Source: Dioscorea cayenensis subsp. rotundata
Taxonomy: Eukaryota; Streptophyta; Magnoliopsida; Dioscoreales; Dioscoreaceae
Reading direction: 5' to 3'
DNA length: 64,000 nucleotides
Assembly (NCBI RefSeq): GCF_009730915.1
Contig: NC_052491.1
Span: 1,722,908-1,786,907 of the forward strand
The notes beneath the pieces were generated by a model, which saw only the letters and a list, made by a program, of their open reading frames with translations, was not told the DNA's origin and did not search any database. Position numbers and translations under genes: made by a program. How positions within the stretch are numbered: the first letter of the stretch is position 1; each line of letters starts with the position of its first letter. Below are positions 56,507 to 64,000 of the stretch, piece by piece.

Positions 56507-57661
56507 ATGGAACCGGAGTCGGATCCTGATCGGAAAGAGGATCCCGATCCGGCGCCGTCCTCTTCGTCTTCTTCCTCTCCATCGCCGTTCGAGCTCCTCC
56601 CACCGGACGCGCTGCACGAGATCATGGGGCGGTTGACGCTGCGGCCGGCGCTGGCCGCGCGCGCGGCCTGCCGCTTCCTCCGCGAGGCTCTCCCCCCTGA
56701 AAGCCTCCCTCCTCTTCGCCTCCTCGCCCTCCGCCACCCTCGCCACTCGCCGTACACGATCCTTGTCCTCGACCCCTCCTTCGCTTCCCCACTCTGGCTC
56801 AGCATCCCTCTGAGCTTCCTCCCCTTTCCCTCTCCGTCTCCCGTCGCCTCCTCCCCATCCCTTCTCCTGCTTTGGGCTGATACCCCGCCTTCGAGATCCC
56901 TCATCGTTTGCAATCCATTGGCCCGAGCTTACCGCGTGCTGCCCCCTCTTGGCTCTGCTTGGTCTCGCCACGGCACCGTCCTTGCTGCCCCCGGCGGCGC
57001 TGCTCTCGTACTCACCGAACTCGCCGCTCTCTCCTACACTCCTGGCTCCCCACACTGGCTCAAATCCCCCCTCAATCTCCCTTCCAAACCCCGCAGCCCG
57101 ATTTTGATGTCTGGATCTATATTCACGCTTTGCGACATCGGCTCGCCGTGGAGATCTCAGTGGAAGCTCTTCTCTTGTTCGATGAATTGCTTGGGTGGCT
57201 GGACGCAGCTGGAGCGGCATGACTGGGGGGATGTGTTTGATATTTTGAAGAGGCCGCGGTTGATCCCTGGGGCGGGAGGGAATAGGATCTTGATGATTGG
57301 AGGCTTGAGGTCTTCGTTCGCTGTGGATGCGCCGTGCTCAACGGTGCTTATCCTTGGTCTGGATTTGGGGACGATGGAGTGGGATGAGTTCGGGCGTATG
57401 CCTCCCGAGATGTATAGGTGTTTCGCAGGTGTTGCTGGTGGGAGTGCTGGGGGGAACAACAAGGTTAAGGTTTTCGGTGGTGATGGGAGGGTGTGGTTCT
57501 CTGGGAAGAGGGCGAGGGGGAAGCTAGCCATGTGGGAGGAGGATAGGGAAGTTAGGAAGGGTGGTGGAGGCGCGTGGAAGTGGGTGGATGGAGTACCCGG
57601 GTACACTGAGGGGGTTTACCGGGGATTCGTCTTCGATGCGGGCTTCACTGCCATGCCATGA
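56507..57661 (+). CDS. F-box protein, intronless
   Basis: A 384-residue protein, probably the substrate adaptor of an SCF ubiquitin ligase. Residues 8-28 are an acidic, Pro/Ser-rich lead. The F-box is at about residues 28-62: FELLPPDALHEIMGRLTLRP then ALAARAACRFLREAL. A C-terminal part of about 300 residues has repeated patterns such as PSRSLIVCNPLARAYRVLPP, RILMIGGLRSS and WDEFGRMPPEMYRCFAG, which recall the beta-propeller (kelch/galactose-oxidase-like) half of F-box proteins; this is inferred from pattern, not counted blades. The ATG at 56507 follows a GC-rich leader and gives the only full-length frame. GC content is very high at the start (about 65-70 percent) and falls along the gene, a gradient common in monocots. 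No damage seen. Frames on the opposite strand are shadows. Confidence 0.88.
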   Translation: MEPESDPDRKEDPDPAPSSSSSSSPSPFELLPPDALHEIMGRLTLRPALAARAACRFLREALPPESLPPLRLLALRHPRHSPYTILVLDPSFASPLWLSIPLSFLPFPSPSPVASSPSLLLLWADTPPSRSLIVCNPLARAYRVLPPLGSAWSRHGTVLAAPGGAALVLTELAALSYTPGSPHWLKSPLNLPSKPRSPILMSGSIFTLCDIGSPWRSQWKLFSCSMNCLGGWTQLERHDWGDVFDILKRPRLIPGAGGNRILMIGGLRSSFAVDAPCSTVLILGLDLGTMEWDEFGRMPPEMYRCFAGVAGGSAGGNNKVKVFGGDGRVWFSGKRARGKLAMWEEDREVRKGGGGAWKWVDGVPGYTEGVYRGFVFDAGFTAMP

Positions 57662-59640
57662 GGAGACAATGGCTTAGCCTGGTGCGTCAATTCTTCTTTT
57701 CAGGATTTAGATTTCAATGCAATGTTCTTATCTGGTTCACTTGAATATGCAGCATGTGTGTAGCTTTTTATGTTATTCATTGTTTGCAGTTGTTCAGTAA
57801 TGCTTACTTGTTTGTGTTCATCTCTTGCTGATTGGTAGTGAAATATGCTATTTTTTTTTAGCTTCTTTTGTCCTGGATATAAGTTTTGTTTTTGTTTTGA
57901 ACTTGTTCATGTGCTGGCTCAATTGAACTTTGGCTGGAGGATTTGTTTTATTTTATTTTGATCTTTTTTAATGCAATTTTGTCTTGAAATGGTTGAGTGT
58001 ACCTTTGGCCTTATGACATTTAGGGAACTACTGGATTCTTTCATCAAATTTACTTTCATAAAATTTTTTGACATTATGTATCTCAGATCATCTATTTTAG
58101 TAGCATTGCTTGTCGAATTTATTAGACGTGTCTCTGAAGCAATGCTTTGATTAGGCTTGATGATCATTGATTACCTTTATGACTTCCTCAGTTAGTACTT
58201 CCACCAAAATTAACAATGTGCTGGAAAGGAACAACCTGTTAAGTGGAAAATCATACGAAGGATCCTGCCCATATCAACAATGACAAATATAGGAATTTCA
58301 CTTGGTTTGATGCTGAAATAAATTGAAGAGTGACTAGATGTCTGCAAATTTTCACTAAAGAATTTCTCATGAACATAGGAGTTAAGTTTTTGAAGGCTAT
58401 CTCATATGAGATAGCAATTCTGAGTTTAAGTTTTTGTAGAAGGAAACTTTCATTTAGTGAGAATGTGATATGCATAGGTTAATTAGTCTTTCAAATGCAT
58501 AAGCAATTTTACGGGATTGCAAGGGCATATGCAATTGGTTTGTTTGTGGCAAGACAATGATCTAAGTCGAACAATGTTATACCATCAGATGATCTATGTT
58601 TTGGAACTAGTGAAGGGCTTTAAAAAAAGTTCATAAAGTGGATGAGCATATGGTGATTGTGCTCAATTTTTCTTTGTTATCTTCAATTGCATCTATTTAA
58701 ATGTTATTTTGAACATTTCACTATCTCTTAGTTCCAAATTGTAGGTGATTTTTAACCACATTCCAATTTGTTTCCTCTTTGTAGATTTATCAAAATTATT
58801 CCAATGTGTTAGTAGCCGTAGCAACATAGGCGGGATCTTGGATGGGTCAGTATACATGGAGGTCATTCGATAATCTGAAGATAATAGTGTCAGCATATTG
58901 ATGCTAAGCACTGTTGGCAGAGCCATGTGATCATTCAGGGATCATCATTGATAAGCCACATCTCTGCTGGGTAATCTTACCAAAGGATCTTGTTTTGGTG
59001 ACCCTCTATAAGTTGTTCTATATCATGTTAGGATGCTTCTCTTTCGACATCATTTTAATTGTACTTATCCTTATGTAATGTTTCCGTTCGAGATGACACA
59101 TCAACCGACTGCTTTACAAAGTCCCACAATGCAATGCATCCCCTGATAATCAAGCAAATCCCTAATCCTGCTTTGCTTTCTCTTGAGCATAATGTCTTTT
59201 AGATCAAGTTGCTTGTGAATGTTAGTTATTTCGTCGGCAAAGAATCTCTTTGATTAATATCTTTGTTCTGTAGTGATGCCATCTTTCACTCGCCACATCA
59301 AAGATATCATTTACTTCATTGCTTTGAAGAATAAGATTCTATTCATGTAACCAGGCTCTTTATAAGTTTGATATGAAGTTCCCATGTTATCAAATTGTAT
59401 AATTGTGTTCATTTTCCAGGAAACTCATATTGTCAGAAATTTGTTTTTTTTTTTCCCCTTAATATTATTCAGAAGTTTGTGCTTATTCTCCGCAAAAAAA
59501 CAAAAAATAGGTCGCTTGAGTTGAATGGTTGGTTTTAAGAGAGGAAGAGACCGTTTCACGTCCCTCCTCTATTTGATGGAAACGCGTTTCCTATATTTGT
59601 AACTAACCACGCGATTCACATATGCTCGCCTCCTCCTTCA
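57662..59640. other. F-box 3' flank and intergenic DNA, no gene seen
   Basis: 57662-about 57900 is probably F-box 3' UTR. The remainder is AT-rich with no recognisable gene; the minus-strand frame at 58926-58693 has no family marks I know. Confidence 0.4.
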
Positions 59641-59664
59641 CTGCTTCACAATATATGCAATCCC

Positions 59665-59721
59665 AAAACCCTAACCCTAACTCTAACCCTAGATCTCTTT
59701 CTCCTTGTATCCATTCCTCTT
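59665..59721 (+). promoter_or_regulatory. Telo-box leader upstream of the PHD-like gene
   Basis: AAAACCCTAACCCTAA at 59665-59680, followed by CTCTAACCCTAG, matches the plant telo-box (AAACCCTAA), a promoter motif of growth- and translation-related genes that binds Myb-type and telomere-binding factors. It lies 40-57 bases before the ATG, just after a TATA-like CAATATATGC at 59649. The three CCCTAA-type units might also be a short interstitial telomere repeat. Confidence 0.65.
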
Positions 59722-60903
59722 ATGGTGGACGATTGTAAATTGTCTGAAATCCCCTCGATAATGCCCCGATCTCCTCCTCCTCGGCGCTCTCTTCCAGTTC
59801 CAGCCAAGCGCCAACCTACGAAGAAGACGAGAGACCTGCCGGACATCTTCTATTGCCATGGCTGCGGCAATCGCTTCCCCTCCGACGGTCATATCGACCG
59901 GCTCCATCCTCTTCCCAGCCAGTGGCGCGTTGTCCTACTCTGCCGCTCCTGCCTCGGTATCGTTAACTCAGGGTCTTGCTGCTCCTACTGCTTTTCCCCT
60001 TTTTCTCCATCGGAGCTTGAGGATTGTATTGAAACTCGTACATGCCGACGGTGCCGGTGCCGAGTGCACCTGACTTGCGTGCCGCATCAGCGGAGCTTCG
60101 TTTCACAAGGGGAACTCGATCCGGACTCCTTCACCTGCATTGATTGCTGTGCTGTCCCCAAATTTAAGTTTCGGAACCCTAGAGTCGGCCCTAGTGATCA
60201 AATTTTTTCAAGGCTTTCACTAGAGGATCTGGTGAAGAATGCAGAGAAGAAGGCTGAGGCTGCAGTGAAAGCAAAGGACATAGCTTTGAAGAAGGCCGTG
60301 GCTGCTAAATGTGCTGCTGAAAAGGCCAAGAATGCTTTGGGTGTTCTTTTGGTGTCTAATGGAACCCGAGAAACAGTAAAAGATGGTGCTTTGAATGATG
60401 AGGAGCTTGCTCTGCGGCTACATTTGGCCATGAATGGATCACAGAGGTTGTCGAGAAATCTTAGACCTAGGAATTCTAGGGTCTTGTTGGATGCCAAGAG
60501 ATCTCGGCATGGCAAAGATTCAGAGTCAGGGAGCAATAGATTTGGTGGCAAAGTTGAACTTTGCACTGAAGATAACAAATTTTTTGAATCCATGGAGAAT
60601 TCTAGGTTGGATTCTGAGAAGAGAGAGCAGGAAGTTGTTTCTGAGGGCAGTGAAAACAATACAGTGGCCATGGTGAAGGTAGATGAAGAGACTTGTTCTG
60701 ATATAGTTAATACTGATGTGAAACTGCTTGAGCAGAAATGTGTTTTGGCTTCCCCTGAAAGTGATGCTCGTGTTGGAGAAAATTCTGCTGTGTCCTTGAG
60801 AATAGAGAGGTCTAGCAGTCCTCAACGTTATATGAAGAAGTATAGTAAGAGGAATTTGAAAGGAACTATAGACAGGAAAGAGAAGCTAGCCCTGCTGTTC
60901 TGA
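59722..60903 (+). CDS. Cysteine-rich PHD/RING-like zinc-binding protein, unknown role
   Basis: A 393-residue protein with no certain family name. Residues about 40-150 carry paired ligands: FYCHGCGNRF, LLCRSCLGIV, CCSYCFSPF, RTCRRCRCRVHLTCVPHQ and FTCIDCC. The spacing recalls PHD-type cross-braced zinc fingers, including the late His-x2-Cys pair (HLTC) and closing CxxC. Residues about 168-205 form an Ala/Lys-rich coiled coil (VKNAEKKAEAAVKAKDIALK). A basic patch (LRPRNSRVLLDAKRSRHGK) may be a nuclear signal, and the rest is acidic and disordered. ATG at 59722 or 59761 are both possible; the first is nearer the telo-box. After TIDRKEKL the frame ends at 60903, while the +1 frame runs on (SPAVLSHLGHMLRGKTIHF), so the true C-terminus may have been longer before a frameshift near 60880. 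A chromatin role is only inferred. Confidence 0.75.
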   Translation: MVDDCKLSEIPSIMPRSPPPRRSLPVPAKRQPTKKTRDLPDIFYCHGCGNRFPSDGHIDRLHPLPSQWRVVLLCRSCLGIVNSGSCCSYCFSPFSPSELEDCIETRTCRRCRCRVHLTCVPHQRSFVSQGELDPDSFTCIDCCAVPKFKFRNPRVGPSDQIFSRLSLEDLVKNAEKKAEAAVKAKDIALKKAVAAKCAAEKAKNALGVLLVSNGTRETVKDGALNDEELALRLHLAMNGSQRLSRNLRPRNSRVLLDAKRSRHGKDSESGSNRFGGKVELCTEDNKFFESMENSRLDSEKREQEVVSEGSENNTVAMVKVDEETCSDIVNTDVKLLEQKCVLASPESDARVGENSAVSLRIERSSSPQRYMKKYSKRNLKGTIDRKEKLALLF

Positions 60904-63509
60904 GTCATCTAGGACATATGCTGAGGGGCAAAACCATACACTTTCTGTGCATTCTTCCTCATAGTTGAATTTTCCGTGATGTCAACTGTGATGGTGAAGG
61001 TAATATGAGTGGCTTTAGAATCCTTAGGTTTGTTGCTCATGGTTATCTATTGAATGTCTTTACTGTTGTTGCACATCCCCTTGTTGTATCACAATATCAG
61101 ATTTGTTCTAGGATAGAGTTGACAAGCTTTTCTCCTCTGTATGCTGCATTTTATATGCTTTTTATTGGGATTGGTACTATTCGTTTTCAATTAGGTCTTG
61201 CTCTAGCTTTATTAGAGGTTATTACTTGCTTAGCAGTTTTGGTGTTTTAATTTTTATATTTGTTATTGCATTTCATATTTACAATATTTGTGTTATTTCC
61301 TTTCATGTTTATTGGTTGAAATTCTTCTTTAACTTCACAATTAAGTTATTTCATTATTATTGTGGTTAAGAAAGTGGTGCTTAATGTATAACATAATTGA
61401 CTTGATTCTACATAACAGCTTCTGGAGGATAGTATCAAAAATCAGATTTGCCACGAAACTGGATTGGGAAGTTATTTTGTCAGTATCCCTTAAAGCTCTT
61501 ATGAAATCTGTGATTTTAGTTTTTAGACCAAAACACGTGTAAAATTTGGTCATCATGTGAAATGTAATTGGAGATACACTTTGCAGTTGGTTTCTTTTTT
61601 CATAACCAAAATTGATACTCCTGTATTCTCCTTCATGGTTTAATCATGTGGGAGAAAAGCTGTTTTTTGGCTAGCTCATAGCTGAACCTTGCTATTATGC
61701 TATCTCCTGATATTCCTCTAGCGCAAGATTTGCTAGTATATTTAATTGATTAGGGCAATGCCATTGATGTGAGTGTTCATTTAGAAGGCAATGAAACTGT
61801 CACCGTGTAGAGTTCCTTTACTTACTGAAATGCTGAATTGCTAGGAATCACTTTTTGAAATGTAGTTCTGTATTTAGTTTCAGCATTTTTGTGGTCCCTG
61901 AGAATTAATGTTATTAATGTAGGAAAATGTCAAGGGGGAAAATAGGCATTGCCCACGAGAAATATTAGTTGTTCTGGTATTTTTATATGTAGACATGACA
62001 GGAGAGTTATGTAAACCTCTGCAGGAGGTTGAAGTTGTGGTTAGATAAGTAGAACGTGGATTTGGTTGATTGCCGTTTTGACATGATGTAGTAGCTGCCA
62101 TTAACTTTGTAGTTCACAATATCAAATTAGGTAGTGGAGGTGACGTATATTTTGCAAAGTTAGTGGGTGTGGTCTTTCGTTTGTGGATATAAAAGACAAT
62201 TTGTTGCTTTTCATCTGTGGATTTGGTGATTTGTAATGGTAGGAAAAGAGGTAGTTATAAGTTATAACATGTTTATTTGATAACACTTTATCCTTATAAA
62301 TGATGATGGTGTTACTGCTTTCTGGATATAAACATATGGGGTTAGTGTTTGTGAGAAGTGTTGTGAATGGTAGGGATGCTATTAGTATTAAAATATTGAA
62401 TATGGATGTCAGTTGTTTCATGAATTTTTAGCGATGATGGGCTAGGCAAGGCAATTTAGACAAAGAAATTCTAGTTTCAAGGGTGTTTAACATCAATCAG
62501 TCCTACTCGTTGCTGTAAACTTCGACATTTTACTTTGAATGCTAAACACTGGCACCTTCATGGGGAGGTCTGTGAACTGTGTATACCTATCATATCTCTA
62601 TATTTGCCTATTTTCAATCTGATTTGATGCACTTGAGTTGGATATGGTATGGTAGGATATTTAACATAAAACTGCAGAATAGAGTGCTTTACGTTTCGTT
62701 TCTTTCTTTCTGCTCATCTTTAATCTGACTAGGTTATTGCAAGCAGGCTGTCTTATGGTGGGAGATGGAACATATACCTATTATAAATCTCTATTTGCTT
62801 ATCTAAAATCTTACTGCGTTATTTCAAGCAAGATATGGTATGGTGGGAAATGTATTATAAAACAGCAGAATGCTGGTGCTTGTGTGCTTTTGTTCTAAGA
62901 TTTGATTCTTTTGTATCAAGTTGGTTCCACTTTATGCAATCATTAGTTTCTTGACTACATCACATGTCTATTATATTTTTCCAGCTCATCTTTTGTGGTT
63001 TATCCATTATCTTTATGAAATTCATTAGTTTGTTTACTACATCAGATGTCTCTTATATGTTTCCAGCTCATCTTTTGTGTGTCATCCACTATCAGCAATG
63101 TTGAAATGCTCTTCTTACAGGATTTTGCTTGTGCATGTTTGGAAATTTGGGTTCTCTTGTTGAATTTTTGAATATCATTTATGGGTGCCATGTTAAGAAG
63201 ACATTGTCTCTGAGCTAATCGTGTTTTTCCTTTGTGTTTGAATTAGATGTCCTTTCTTTTGCAAAATATTAAAGACTTTCGTATGTTTTTACTGACAAAA
63301 TTTCGTACACATCATTATAATTTAGAGATAGACATGAAATGAGTGGATGAGCTTGTCTTCATTCTTGGACTTTGGCAGTCTTTTGTCTCTTTCTGGTTGT
63401 CAAATCAATGCTGATTTCACCTCATGTTATTACTGTTCTTTTTTTGTTTGAAAGTGACAGCTTTGTGATTTTTTTTTTCCTGGCTTAATAAAATCTCTGT
63501 TTTGTGCAG
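60904..63509 (+). other. 3' flank or large intron of the PHD-like gene, no separate gene seen
   Basis: A possible donor (GGTGAAG/GTAATATGAG) lies at 61002. The rest is T-rich on the plus strand, as plant introns are. An approximate duplication is visible: GGTATGGTAGGATATTTAACATAAAACTGCAGAATAG near 62650 and GGTATGGTGGGAAATGTATTATAAAACAGCAGAATGC near 62838, and again ATCTTTTGTG-TTTATCCATTATC near 62989 and its variant near 63071. Confidence 0.4.
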
Positions 63510-63646
63510 GTGATGAGATCATTGAGATGTCTAATGTACCCACCAAATTTTTGGTGAGGCCAAGCAGCTCCATGTTGTGCGAGAGAAAATTAGATTTTTG
63601 GCGGAGAGAAGTCATTTTTCCAGATGTACCAATAAGTACTGTTTAG
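63510..63646 (+). pseudogene. Possible 3' exon of the PHD-like gene
   Basis: After a strong acceptor (TTTTGTGCAG) the frame reads DEIIEMSNVPTKFLVRPSSS, MLCERKLDFWRREVIF and ends PDVPISTV, then TAG. Joined to the donor at 61002 it is in phase with the +1 frame that continues past 60880, but that path crosses a TGA at about 60964. So it may be the relic of an older C-terminus or a 3' UTR exon. Confidence 0.4.
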
Positions 63647-63854
63647 GCAGTCTTCTGTATTGGGAGCCAACTATGTAACTTATGACTATGAACAAAAATG
63701 CCGACATTAATTCTTCAAATTGTTTTTTTAGCCTGATTTTGTATTTAGGAAAACAAAACATAATTTTGTGCAAACTAAGGTTTTTTTACAAAATTTTTTT
63801 GGTAGTGACCAATAGCATGATGACATTTGGCTAATTTTTAACTAAACTTAGCTA

Positions 63855-64000
63855 ATGTTTGATTAGATTAGGTGTAGTTGAAAATATAGTGGATTTCAAA
63901 TTACAGTATAGTTATAATTACTATGTTTAAAAATACAAAAAATGATGTAGTTGGAATGCTAAATTATAAAATTTTGTGTTTGGTTGAAGGGATTTATAAA
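63855..64000. mobile_element. Second PIF/Harbinger MITE copy, truncated by the window end
   Basis: GTTTGATTAGATTAGGTGTAGTTGAAAATA and the following GTGGATTT, then GTTGGAATGCTAAATTATAAAATTTTGTGTTTGGTTGAAG, match the start of the MITE at 8045 (GTTTGGTTAGATGTAGTTG, then AATGCTGAATCACAAAATTTTGTATTTGGTTGAAG). Orientation is the same. The 3' part lies outside the window. Confidence 0.75.

Noticed and set aside
56265..57220. Long Arg/Gly-rich minus-strand frames opposite the F-box gene
   Set aside because: Shadow frames from very GC-rich coding DNA; only the plus-strand frame shows an F-box and a natural start.

Overview
The window is nuclear DNA from a flowering plant: split genes with GT-AG introns, a canonical 377-residue plant actin, CCHC-type retroelements, and TGTTGA-type Copia, Gypsy, plant LINE, Mutator, CACTA, hAT and PIF elements in an AT-rich background. 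The strongly GC-rich F-box gene set in AT-rich flanks hints at a monocot (a yam-like genome would fit), but the species is inference only.

Layout. (1) 1-5399: a 5'-open, 3'-truncated cohesin RAD21 gene, one nucleotide later a broken piece of a DEMETER/ROS1-type DNA glycosylase, two unassigned exon-like segments, then an array of short palindromes ending in a CACTA transposon terminus at 5399. The block may be cargo of a CACTA element that begins outside the window. (2) 5400-~16500: a Copia element cut by the CACTA end in gag and by a solo LTR in RNase H. The solo LTR was hit by a Mutator-like element that carries a syntaxin fragment, and that element was in turn hit by a PIF MITE, a 3-kb solo LTR and a hAT element. 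Target-site duplications order the events. (3) 16500-22081: low-content DNA, then a decayed Gypsy pol with mutated protease and integrase active sites and a related LTR. (4) 23078-25460: actin gene, minus strand, with a leader intron. (5) 25460-26010: a shared, probably bidirectional promoter with site II (TGGGCY) motifs. (6) 26010-38095: the complex III hinge protein gene QCR6, plus strand, whose start codon appears split by an 11.1-kb intron containing two antisense Copia elements. (7) 38490-46850: a RING-H2 pseudogene cut by a dead 6-kb LINE, then a related RING-H2 (ATL-like) gene with a probable frameshift near its 5' end. (8) 47000-55900: gene-poor DNA with two solo LTRs of one family, a Mutator-like element with a perfect 9-bp duplication that contains one of them, a long-TIR foldback element and small repeats. 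(9) 56507-57661: an intronless, GC-rich F-box gene. (10) 59722-60903: a cysteine-rich PHD-like gene with a telo-box leader and a possible eroded 3' extension. The window ends inside a second copy of the PIF MITE found at 8045.

The functional genes (actin, QCR6, F-box, PHD-like, perhaps the RING gene) are unrelated housekeeping or regulatory genes and form no pathway. The main interest is the nested transposon tower, the captured gene fragments, the RAD21/DEMETER junction and the giant start-codon-splitting intron. I saw no tRNA, rRNA or CRISPR. All coordinates were read by eye and exon edges rest on splice consensus and family alignment from memory.
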